Origin: JADJLQ01 sp038251405
Lineage (GTDB): Bacteria > Bacteroidota > Bacteroidia > Chitinophagales > Saprospiraceae
Direction: 5' to 3'
Assembly (NCBI GenBank): GCA_038251405.1
Contig: JBBSBH010000004.1
Coordinates: 124,001-188,000 of the forward strand
DNA: 64,000 nucleotides
The position numbers and the translations under genes are program-made. Numbering within the stretch: the stretch's first letter is position 1; the number at the start of each line of letters is the position of its first letter. The notes beneath the pieces are model-generated. The model searched no databases. It was not told where the DNA came from and was given only the letters and a program-made list of their open reading frames with translations. Below are positions 46,078 through 53,896 of this stretch, in pieces.

Positions 46078-47178
46078 CTAAATGAAATCATTATATACAT
46101 CGAGGTATTTTTTAGCAATAGTCTGATAGGAGAATAATCCTTGAGCCTTTTCTCTAATCCCCTGCATAGTACTAATATTATAGTTCAATAGGGCCCGCTC
46201 TATTTCATTACAGATCTCATCAAAAGCCGCCTGTGGAGAAAGCTTATATACGCTGTCAAAGACAATATCATCTATTCCCTGATTTTCCAGAGCCACCACA
46301 GGAGTCCCACTAGCTATAGCTTCGAGAACGACAACACCAAAAGTTTCATATTTGCTGGTCAACAGTAAGCAAGCTGATGATTTCAATATAGGCATCCATC
46401 TATCGATTTTTAACTCACCTAAAAATAATACCCTTTCAAAAATATTCAATTCCTTCGCAAGCCGTTCTAAATTAATTCTTTCGGGACCATCTCCTATTAT
46501 AAATAATTTTGAATCAGGATATCTTCTGTTCCAGATTTTAAAAACTTCTATTCCTTTATCTACCTGTTTATTTTTGTTTAACAGATTGATCATTATTATA
46601 TCATGAGATGTACCCATTTTTTCATCAAAAGAAAATAAATTAAAATCAATCGTATTCGGAATAACCTCAATTTTGCATCTAAAATTTTTGTTCATCCTAT
46701 TCTTCAATGCGTTGCTCACGGCTATGACTTTTTTACAGTAAGATAAGCATGACTGGATTCTCCTTTTTTCAATAAAATTGATTTTGTTTAATCCGATTTT
46801 AGAACTGTGTTCGCTATAAACCAGTGGGATATTATATTTCTTACTTATATAAGCGCCGAATGGCATCACGGAGTAACTATGAACATTCACCAAGTCTGGT
46901 ATTCCATTCTTTATTATATATCTTTTAAAGACCTGGTAAAAAGAAAATATAGAAAATAAGCTTATTATAGGGTATATACGCCCTCGCATCCTAAACCTAC
47001 TATGCCATATTTGAATGACTTTATCATCAGAAAATTCCGGAACATTTTCCAGGGATTGAAATAAAATATTTGTGGAAACCCCTTGCCGGGAAAGAGCATA
47101 GGCAAGGTCTTTTACAGCCTGGCCTGCTGTAGGATGAAGTGGTGTCTCGAACCATGAGGCAAGAAATAAGACATGCAT
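46078..47178 (-). CDS. GT4-family glycosyltransferase
   Basis: A 366-residue canonical GT4 enzyme. MHVLFLASWFETPLHPTAG opens the acceptor domain. The linker is IEVIPNTIDFNLF, and the E-x7-E motif is ETFGVVVLEAIASGTPVV, with the first Glu at about residue 280. The stop directly abuts the next start, so the three GT genes are tightly packed. It is the first GT downstream of manC, fitting transfer of a mannose- or fucose-type sugar; that is inference. Confidence 0.88.
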   Translation of the reverse strand: MHVLFLASWFETPLHPTAGQAVKDLAYALSRQGVSTNILFQSLENVPEFSDDKVIQIWHSRFRMRGRIYPIISLFSIFSFYQVFKRYIIKNGIPDLVNVHSYSVMPFGAYISKKYNIPLVYSEHSSKIGLNKINFIEKRRIQSCLSYCKKVIAVSNALKNRMNKNFRCKIEVIPNTIDFNLFSFDEKMGTSHDIIMINLLNKNKQVDKGIEVFKIWNRRYPDSKLFIIGDGPERINLERLAKELNIFERVLFLGELKIDRWMPILKSSACLLLTSKYETFGVVVLEAIASGTPVVALENQGIDDIVFDSVYKLSPQAAFDEICNEIERALLNYNISTMQGIREKAQGLFSYQTIAKKYLDVYNDFI

Positions 47179-47193
47179 TTTAAATAATTAGGC

Positions 47194-48243
47194 TTACTTA
47201 CTTATCCGGGCCACACTACTTTTGATATTTTGCTCAGCTTTTTTAGGATATATTAGCAAGCTTTCGCCACTATCTATGATTATCATATCTTTTATTCCAT
47301 TTATCAAAGCTTTTTTATTGGATGGAATAATGATCAGGTTATTTTCGTCGTCTTCATTAATTATCTGGCCACCAATTTTTACCGTATTGGCTTCATCTTT
47401 TGCACTGACTTCAAAAACGGAGGACCATATACCAAGATCAGACCAATCGAAGGTCGCTGGTAAAGTGTACACCGCATTTGATTTCTCCATAATGGCAAAG
47501 TCTACTGAGATATTCTCCGTAAGCGGGTAATTTTTACTAAGAAAGTCCATTTCATTAGTAGTATTGAGAAAAGCTAATCCACCATTTAAATTATTGAAAA
47601 GCTGTGTTGCGGACCTTTTATATTCTTCATTAATGGTATTGACATGCCAGGCAAACATTCCTGCATTCCATAAATACTTTCCGGAAGCGACATACAATTT
47701 TGCGGTATCCATATTTGGTTTTTCTACGAACTGCTCTACTTTTTTTATCTCCCCTTTTTCTTCTTCATCAAACCGTATATACCCATAGCCAGTCTCCGGG
47801 CGAGTAGGAACTATACCTATGGTCACGATCGCTTTCCGGGTAGAAGCATACTGCAATGCTTTTAATGCATTTTCTTTAAAAGCTTTTTGATTTATGATCA
47901 AATGATCTGAAGGAACAAATAAACAACAAGCATCAGGATCTCTTTTTTGTATTTTCAAGGCCGCCAGCAGGATGCAAGGTGCTGTATTATTTCTACTGGG
48001 CTCACAAATGATATTCGATTCTTCTAAATCAGGGAGTTGCTCCCGCACTAGTGATTTATACTTTTCGTTGGTGACTACATAGATGTTCTCTATCGGAATT
48101 ATTCCCTCAAATCGATCCCTGGTCATTTGAATAAATGTCTTACCACTACCCAAAATATCCAAAAATTGCTTTGGTCTTTCTTCCGTGCTTAATGGCCAAA
48201 ATCTTGTGCCTGCACCTCCCGCCATTATTATTGCATAATTCAT
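47194..48243 (-). CDS. manC: mannose-1-phosphate guanylyltransferase
   Basis: A 349-residue enzyme making GDP-mannose from GTP and mannose-1-phosphate. MAGGAGTRFWPLSTEERPKQ is the nucleotidyltransferase signature. Others are the FVPSDH motif (GDP-mannose type), FVEKPNMDTA and the WNAGMFAW stretch. The protein is monofunctional: it ends after the transferase domain and lacks the phosphomannose isomerase half of longer ManC forms. With Gmd (51299-52414) and Fcl (48546-49472) it completes GDP-L-fucose synthesis from mannose-1-phosphate. Confidence 0.95.
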   Translation of the reverse strand: MNYAIIMAGGAGTRFWPLSTEERPKQFLDILGSGKTFIQMTRDRFEGIIPIENIYVVTNEKYKSLVREQLPDLEESNIICEPSRNNTAPCILLAALKIQKRDPDACCLFVPSDHLIINQKAFKENALKALQYASTRKAIVTIGIVPTRPETGYGYIRFDEEEKGEIKKVEQFVEKPNMDTAKLYVASGKYLWNAGMFAWHVNTINEEYKRSATQLFNNLNGGLAFLNTTNEMDFLSKNYPLTENISVDFAIMEKSNAVYTLPATFDWSDLGIWSSVFEVSAKDEANTVKIGGQIINEDDENNLIIIPSNKKALINGIKDMIIIDSGESLLIYPKKAEQNIKSSVARISK

Positions 48244-48255
48244 TCTGAGATTGTT

Positions 48256-48474
48256 TTAAGACATCCACTTACTAGCTGAAATGGCATATATCACCTTATT
48301 GTTTTTTACAAATTCATCTTCGTGGTTAAAAGTAACCAACCAACCTTTTTTTAAATCAAAATATTCCAAAGCTTCTACAAGACCATTTAATTCTCTTTCA
48401 AGATTCTCGCTATTTAAATTGTAACAAACCTGAAAACATTCCACAGTTTGATTAAGATGTTGAACTATGTGCAT
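48256..48474 (-). pseudogene. DUF4143/AAA ATPase C-terminal remnant
   Basis: A 72-codon frame whose product resembles the C-terminal end of DUF4143 ATPases: it contains ERELNGLVEALEYFDLKKGW, then a hydrophobic strand and charged residues as in the complete copy at 11678-12901 (REIEGLIEAMNYFKLNSGII). Walker motifs and the N-terminal 300 residues are absent. Nothing upstream in frame restores it, so it is a decayed fragment left within the polysaccharide cluster. Confidence 0.65.
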
Positions 48475-48545
48475 TACGATTGTGCATTATTGTGCATTTC
48501 TATTGCACAACTTCATATATGGCTGATAATGAAGACTTTATTAGT

Positions 48546-49472
48546 TTAAAATTCATGTTTGATTTCATTATAGACTTCCTCAATTCCCTTTTTGAGCGAT
48601 ATTTTCGCTTTCCAGCCTAGCGTATTAATCTTGGAAACATCCAATAATTTCCTTGGAGTGCCATCAGGTTTGGTTAAATCGTGTACAATACTCCCACTAA
48701 ATCCAGTGATTTCTGCAATGAGGAAAGCCAAATCTTTGATCATCAAATCTTCACCTACTCCTATATTGATATGCCCCGGTTCATCATAGTGATGCATCAA
48801 AAACAAACACCCCTCTGCACAATCATCTACATGCATAAACTCCCGATATGGCTCACCAGTACCCCATAAAGTCACCGTTTTTTCATCTGATTTTACAGCT
48901 TCTATAAACTTTCTAAGCAGGGCAGGCAATACATGACTTTTTTGTAAATCATAATTATCATTTGGGCCATATAAGTTTGTAGGCATAGCGCTAATAAAAT
49001 TGCATCCAAACTGACTGCGATAGGCATCACACATTTTCACGCCTGCAATTTTGGCAATGGCATAAGGTTCATTCGAGTGCTCTAATAGCCCGGTAAGTAA
49101 ACTATTTTCATTCAGTGGCTGAGGCGCTAATTTGGGATAAATACAAGAGGAGCCAAGGAACAGCAATTTCTTTACATGATGTACAAATGAAGCATGAATG
49201 ACATTATTTTGCATCATTAGATTTTCGTACAAAAACTGAGCGCGATACGTATTATTTGCAATAATGCCACCTACTTTTGCGGCTGCCATAAATACATATT
49301 CCGGCTTTTCCCTTTCAAAGAAAGCTTCTACTTCTGACTGGTTTATTAAATTTAAATCTTTGGAGCTGGCGGTGACCAAATTTGTATACCCTTCTGATTG
49401 AAGTCTTCGCATGATGGCACTACCAACCATCCCATGATGACCGGCGATATATATTTTAGATTCTATTTTCAT
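48546..49472 (-). CDS. fcl: GDP-L-fucose synthase
   Basis: A 308-residue SDR that converts GDP-4-keto-6-deoxymannose to GDP-L-fucose by 3,5-epimerisation and NADPH reduction. The cofactor motif is GHHGMVGSAI (residues about 11-20). The catalytic set is present: Ser in LFLGSSCIYPKLA, and Tyr-x3-Lys as YAIAKIAG. The NLYGPNDNYD motif is also characteristic. It is encoded separately from gmd, with the GxxExxY/repeat region between. Length is normal. Confidence 0.95.
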   Translation of the reverse strand: MKIESKIYIAGHHGMVGSAIMRRLQSEGYTNLVTASSKDLNLINQSEVEAFFEREKPEYVFMAAAKVGGIIANNTYRAQFLYENLMMQNNVIHASFVHHVKKLLFLGSSCIYPKLAPQPLNENSLLTGLLEHSNEPYAIAKIAGVKMCDAYRSQFGCNFISAMPTNLYGPNDNYDLQKSHVLPALLRKFIEAVKSDEKTVTLWGTGEPYREFMHVDDCAEGCLFLMHHYDEPGHINIGVGEDLMIKDLAFLIAEITGFSGSIVHDLTKPDGTPRKLLDVSKINTLGWKAKISLKKGIEEVYNEIKHEF

Positions 49473-49477
49473 TTTTA

Positions 49478-50063
49478 ACCACTAAGAAACACTAAGTTTT
49501 TTTTAACCACTGAGGACACTAAGTAACACTAAGTTTTTTTTAACCACTGAGAAACACTAAGGTCTCATTTTTAACCACTCAGGACACTAAGTAACACTAA
49601 GTTTTTTTTTACCACTGAGGACACTGAGGAACACTAAGATCTCTTTTACCACTAAGAATACTCAGTAACACTAAGTTTTGTTTTTTTGACCACTAAGGAC
49701 ACTGAGGAACACTAAAATCTCTTTTACCACTAAGAATACTCAGTAACACTAAGTTTTGTTTTTTTGACCACTGAGAAACACTAAGGTCTCATTTTTAACC
49801 ACTAAGGACACTGAGGAACACTAAGATCTCTTTTACCACTAAGAATACTCAGTAACACTAAGTTTTGTTTTTTTGACCACTGAGAAACACTAAGGTCTCA
49901 TTTTTAACCACTGAGGACACTGAGGAACACTAAGATCTCTTTTACCACTAAGAATACTCAGTAACACTAAGTTTTGTTTTTTTGACCACTGAGGACACTG
50001 AGGAACACTAAGATCTCTTTTACCACTAAGAATACTCAGTAACACTAAGTTTTGTTTTACCAT
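49478..50063 (+). repeat. degenerate tandem repeat array, left arm (ACCACT...AACACTAAG)
   Basis: Sixteen copies of an ACCACT(A/G)AG-type unit plus one degenerate copy. Three sub-modules recur: ACCACT.AGGACACT.AGG, ACCACTAAGAATACTCAGT and ACCACTGAGAAACACTAAGG, separated by T-rich spacers. A longer unit of about 110 bases made of these is visible. The orientation here is ACCACT to AACACTAAG, opposite to the array at 50550-51300. Units are too degenerate and too close for CRISPR. ORFs inside are shadows. Confidence 0.9.
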
Positions 50064-50107
50064 TATGAAACATAAGGGCATTTCCTTACGCGATCTGAAT
50101 AACAATA

Positions 50108-50524
50108 TTAATCCGCTGGGAGTTCTCCAAAATAATCATTGACCAAAGGTACTAACCCTTCTTTTACCAAATTAATGCTGTTAAAATTAATCAGTAGGCC
50201 TTTAGGAATCTTTGCAATTTTCATTTGAGATAATAGTTTTGCCATATAAAATGGAATAATTCCTTCTGTTGCTTTTAGTTCAACAATAACAACATTTTCA
50301 ATAACTACATCTAGCCTGAATCGTTTATCCAAAACAATCCCTTTATAATTAATCAGAAGTTCTTTTTGCTGTTCCACAAACAAGCCATTCGCCCTACACT
50401 CATACACAAAACATTCTTCGTAAATGCTTTCCAATAATCCTGGTCCAAGCTCTTTATGAACTGTAATTGCACAACCCACAGCCCTAAACGCAATATCGTT
50501 TACATATTTCTGGGTGAGTGTCAT
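50108..50524 (-). CDS. GxxExxY protein
   Basis: A 138-residue protein of the GxxExxY family (PF13366), defined by the motif G29-L-L-E32-S-I-Y35 in GPGLLESIYEECF. A PDDEXK-like core is suggested by RLDVVIENVVIVELKATEG, where the acidic residue and E-x-K sit at a nuclease-like spacing. Function is not established. The gene sits alone between two repeat arrays of inverted orientation, which supports the idea that it relates to them, but this is inference. No signal peptide. Confidence 0.85.
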   Translation of the reverse strand: MTLTQKYVNDIAFRAVGCAITVHKELGPGLLESIYEECFVYECRANGLFVEQQKELLINYKGIVLDKRFRLDVVIENVVIVELKATEGIIPFYMAKLLSQMKIAKIPKGLLINFNSINLVKEGLVPLVNDYFGELPAD

Positions 50525-50549
50525 AATAACTATTCTTATCGTTCAATTA

Positions 50550-51300
50550 AATATTAGGGTCATTAGTTTTCTTAGTGCTCCTTAGTGTTCTTAGTGGTTC
50601 CTTCCTACTTAATATTCTTAGTGTTCCTTAGTGTCCTTAGTGGTTCTAAGTGGTTCAGTAGGAAACATAGATAATTACGAATTACGATTTACGATTTACG
50701 AAAGGGCCACGTTGGCTCATTTGGGCACAGTCTTTCTTAGTGTTCCTTAGTGTCCTTAGTGGTTCATTTCTACTTAGTGTCCTTAGTGGTTCTAAGTGGT
50801 TCAGTAGGAAACATAGATAATTACGAATTACGATTTACGATTTACGAAAGGGCATGTTGGCTCATTTGGGCACAGTCTTTCTTAGTGCCCCTTAGTGTCC
50901 TTAGTGGTTCATTTCTACTTAGTATTCTTAGTGTTCCTTAGTGTTCTTAGTGGTTCTAAGTGGTTCAGTAGGAAACATAGATAATTACGAATTACGATTT
51001 ACGATTTACGAAAGGGCATGTTGGCTCATTTGGGCACAGTCTTTCTTAGTGTTCCCTTAGTGTTCTTAGTGGTTCTTAGTGGTTCATTAGGAAACATAGA
51101 TAATTACGAATTACGATTTACGATTTACGAAAGGGCATGTTGGCTCATTTGGGCACAGTCTTTCTTAGTGCCCCTTAGTGTTCTTAGTGGTTCATTCCTA
51201 CTTAGTGTTCTTAGTGTTCCTTAGTGGTTACTTTCTACCCCCCCTTAGTGCCCCTTAGTGTCCTTAGTGGTTAATTCCTACTTAGTGGTTCTTAGTGGTT
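50550..51300 (-). repeat. degenerate tandem repeat array, right arm (inverted relative to left)
   Basis: The + strand reads CTTAGTG(T/C)(T/C)CCTTAGTGGTTC, the reverse complement of the left array's ACCACTAAGGACACTAAGG. Blocks of these alternate with a conserved longer segment: GTAGGAAACATAGATAATTA through TTACGATTTACGAAAGGGC to GGCTCATTTGGGCACAGTC. The longer segment occurs four times, starting near 50671, 50817, 50981 and 51100. The TTACGATTTACG part also occurs upstream of the MNT gene at 13830. ORFs reported inside are shadows. Confidence 0.9.
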
Positions 51301-52414
51301 ACTCAAATTCATTCTTCACCCGATAGCCTGCATCTTTCAATACCTGATCTCTTTTGAACAATTCAACATCTGCTGCCACCATCTCTTTGCATAATGAATG
51401 AACATCATACTTTGGCTTCCACTTCAATAGTTTTCTTGCTTTGCTTGCATCACCAATCAATAAATCTACTTCGGTAGGTCTGTAATAGGTAGGGTCTACC
51501 CTCACTACTACTTTTCCTATTTTGAGTTGATAGTCAGGATGGCTGCAGGATATTACTTTGCCCGTTTCTCTTTTACCTTTCCCTTTAAACTCTAATTCAA
51601 TGCCCAATTCAGCAAATGCCATCTTTATGAAGTCCCGCACAGAAGTAGTAACACCAGTGGCTATCACCCAATCGTCCGGCTTTTTATATTGCAATATTTT
51701 CCACATCAATTCTACATAATCCCTGGCATGGCCCCAATCGCGGCGCGAATTCAAATTACCCAGGTATAATGTGTCTTGCAAGCCCAATGCTATTTTGGCC
51801 GTTGCCCTGGTAATTTTCCGGGTTACAAATGTTTCACCACGTAAAGGGCTTTCATGATTAAATAAAATTCCATTGCTGGCGAAAATATTATAAGCCTCCC
51901 TGTAATTTACAGTGATCCAGTAAGCGTATAATTTTGCTACTCCATATGGTGATCTCGGGTAAAATGGGGTCTTTTCGGTTTGGGGCACTTCCTGCACCAT
52001 GCCATACAATTCTGAAGTAGAAGCCTGGTACACCTTTGTTTTCTTTTCCAGTCCCAATATCCTGATCGCTTCTAATATTCTCAGAGTACCTACACCATCT
52101 ACATCAGCCGAATACTCCGGTTCTTCGAAGCTGACCTGCACATGGCTCATGGCTCCAAGGTTGTATATTTCATCAGGCTGCACTTGCTGAATAATGCGAA
52201 TGATATTAGTACTATCACTGAGATCACCATGATGTAGAATGAAATTTTTATTGTCTACATGAGGATCCTGGTATATATCATCTATGCGTGCGGTATTGAA
52301 TAACGAAGCTCTTCGTTTTATACCATGCACTATATATCCTTTTTTGAGCAGGAAGTGTGAGAGGTAGGCTCCATCTTGTCCGGTGACACCGGTGATAAGG
52401 GCTATTTTAGACAT
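51299..52414 (-). CDS. gmd: GDP-mannose 4,6-dehydratase
   Basis: A 371-residue SDR that converts GDP-mannose to GDP-4-keto-6-deoxymannose. The cofactor motif is TGVTGQDGAYL (residues 8-18). Ser/Thr-Tyr-Lys catalysis is readable from STSELYG and YPRSPYGVAKLYAYW. The GETFVTRKITRA motif is diagnostic. Its product is the substrate of Fcl, and ManC supplies GDP-mannose. The stop touches the right repeat array. Length is normal. Confidence 0.96.
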   Translation of the reverse strand: MSKIALITGVTGQDGAYLSHFLLKKGYIVHGIKRRASLFNTARIDDIYQDPHVDNKNFILHHGDLSDSTNIIRIIQQVQPDEIYNLGAMSHVQVSFEEPEYSADVDGVGTLRILEAIRILGLEKKTKVYQASTSELYGMVQEVPQTEKTPFYPRSPYGVAKLYAYWITVNYREAYNIFASNGILFNHESPLRGETFVTRKITRATAKIALGLQDTLYLGNLNSRRDWGHARDYVELMWKILQYKKPDDWVIATGVTTSVRDFIKMAFAELGIELEFKGKGKRETGKVISCSHPDYQLKIGKVVVRVDPTYYRPTEVDLLIGDASKARKLLKWKPKYDVHSLCKEMVAADVELFKRDQVLKDAGYRVKNEFE

Positions 52415-52423
52415 ACTTTTTTA

Positions 52424-52556
52424 ATTGTAAATTGTTAATGGTTAATTGTTAATGGTTAATTGTTAATGGTTAATTGTAAATGATTAATGGTTAATGGTTA
52501 AAATAATTGCTAATTGCTAATTATTAATTGCTAATTGTTAATTGTTAATTATGCAA
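52424..52556. repeat. AT-rich TTAATTGTTAATGG repeats
   Basis: About ten imperfect copies of words such as AATTGTTAATGGTT and GCTAATTGC lie between gmd and the GT2 gene. It is a third, distinct low-complexity array in this cluster. No coding or known function seen. Confidence 0.75.
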
Positions 52557-53291
52557 GTACTGTAATACTTTTTTTAATGGTTTTTTCCAAAGTGTCAACA
52601 GCTCTGGTTTTAAGCCATTCATTTTCCAGGCCATCCGGTCTTGCTGGTTTGCTAGCCATCGACTGCGCCAGCCATTATTGCTTTTGCCACCTGTGCGCAT
52701 ATGTACGAGCACTCCTGGTATATAGGCGCAAGAGATATGGTGTTTATACAGCATCCGCAGCATCAGTTCGTAATCTGCCGAGATAGAGAGTTCTGTATTA
52801 AACAATCCGTATTTTTCATAGCATTCTTTTCTGATAAAAAATGTAGGATGTGGGGGCATCCAGCCGTTGAGGAAATTCCTTTTATCGTATTCCCCGGAGC
52901 GCCATTTGCGTACAATTTTTGAAATGTTATGGGCTGATACATAATCCAGGTCGCCATAGACTGCATCCACTTTTTTGTTTTTAAACAGGGTCGCTACTTT
53001 CTCTAGCACCAATTCATTTGCATAAAAATCATCTGAATTTAAAATACCTATTATTTCACCTGATGAGATTTTTATTCCTTTATTGATGGCATCGTATATG
53101 CCTTTATCCTTTTCACTTACAATTTTCGAAATATGGGGATATTCTTTTGCAATCTCTATAGTGTTATCGCTCGAATTTCCATCTATAACTATTTGCTCAA
53201 TATCTGCATAAGACTGAGATGCTACGCTTTCTAAGGTTTCCTTTATTGTCTCGGCTGAATTAAAACAGGGGGTGATGATTGTTAGTTTCAC
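52545..53291 (-). CDS. GT2-family glycosyltransferase
   Basis: A 248-residue GT-A enzyme of WcaA type. MKLTIITPCFNSAETIKETL is the typical start, VIDGNSSDNTIEI the nucleotide site, and EIIGILNSDDFYANEL the metal motif. An FIRKECYEKYGLFNTELSIS region with a following SADYELMLRML places the catalytic Asp. It is the first of the GT genes after gmd in transcription order and is followed by an AT-rich repeat array at its stop. Acceptor unknown. Confidence 0.9.
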   Translation of the reverse strand: MKLTIITPCFNSAETIKETLESVASQSYADIEQIVIDGNSSDNTIEIAKEYPHISKIVSEKDKGIYDAINKGIKISSGEIIGILNSDDFYANELVLEKVATLFKNKKVDAVYGDLDYVSAHNISKIVRKWRSGEYDKRNFLNGWMPPHPTFFIRKECYEKYGLFNTELSISADYELMLRMLYKHHISCAYIPGVLVHMRTGGKSNNGWRSRWLANQQDRMAWKMNGLKPELLTLWKKPLKKVLQYLHN

Positions 53292-53364
53292 GATGAGGGG
53301 TGAGGAGTGAGGGGGAAGGGAGTGAGGGGTGAGGAGTGAGGAGTAAGGGGTGAGGAGTGAGGAG
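53292..53364 (+). repeat. purine-rich repeat array, left arm (GGAGTGAGG)
   Basis: About eight imperfect copies of GAGGAGTGAGGGG-type words between the GT2 start and the S23-like gene. The orientation is purine on the + strand; the right arm at 53745 is pyrimidine on the + strand. Words shift between GAGGAGTGAGG and GAGTAAGGGGTG. Confidence 0.85.
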
Positions 53365-53366
53365 CT

Positions 53367-53744
53367 TTATTTTTTTTTATTCTTTGATTCTAATCTTTCA
53401 TAGGTGGATTTTTGTAATCCTGATATTAATTTGCTCGTCAACTCTAACTGAGTTCTGCATTCCTTTACTTCTGAAATATATTCAGGATAAACATCTTCAA
53501 CTATGTATAATAGGGATCTCAATTCACCAGCTGAAGCTTTGGAATAATTATAAAAAACTGACTTTTCCTTAATGAACTTCCTGTCAAATCCTTCAGCTAA
53601 ATTTGTCATTATACTTACTGACGCTCTCCTTTGTTGATCAATAAATCCAAAATCTTTATTTATACGAGATTGAGAAGTCAATTGATATATCATCTTTACC
53701 AATTTCCTGGATTCTTGCCAAGCCTTAAGATCTTCAAAAATCAT
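53367..53744 (-). CDS. four-helix-bundle protein (S23/IVP-like)
   Basis: A 125-residue all-helical protein of the four-helix-bundle family (PF05635; 23S rRNA intervening-sequence-protein type). Start MIFEDLKAWQESRKLVKMIY is the family signature, followed by FGFIDQQRRASVSIMTNLAE, with the conserved RRA and NLAEG. Function is not established; family members are often found inside rRNA intervening sequences or as stand-alone genes. Here it sits alone between purine-rich and pyrimidine-rich arrays that are inverted relative to each other. Confidence 0.88.
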   Translation of the reverse strand: MIFEDLKAWQESRKLVKMIYQLTSQSRINKDFGFIDQQRRASVSIMTNLAEGFDRKFIKEKSVFYNYSKASAGELRSLLYIVEDVYPEYISEVKECRTQLELTSKLISGLQKSTYERLESKNKKK

Positions 53745-53896
53745 TACTCCTTACCTTCTTACTTCTTACCTTCTGACTTCTTTCTTCTTACTCCTTACCT
53801 TCTTACTCCTTACCTTCTTACTTCTTACTCCTTACCTTCTTACTCCTTACTCCTTACTCCTTACTCCTTACTCCTTTCTTCTTACTCCTTACCTCC
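53745..53896 (-). repeat. pyrimidine-rich repeat array, right arm (inverted)
   Basis: On the + strand about 15 words of the type CTTACTCCTTACCTTCTTACT. Their reverse complement GTAAGAAGGTAAGGAGTAAG belongs to the same word family as the left arm, so the arms are inverted. The end overlaps the carbamoyltransferase stop at 53889. Confidence 0.85.

Noticed and set aside
49478..50063. CRISPR array
   Set aside because: Units are degenerate, lack constant repeats with unique spacers of even length, and no cas gene is near. These are tandem low-complexity repeats.
49890..50105. ORF of 71 aa in the repeat array (and similar ORFs at 50750-50941, 51018-51224)
   Set aside because: The products are translations of the repeat units themselves; no start context or family.
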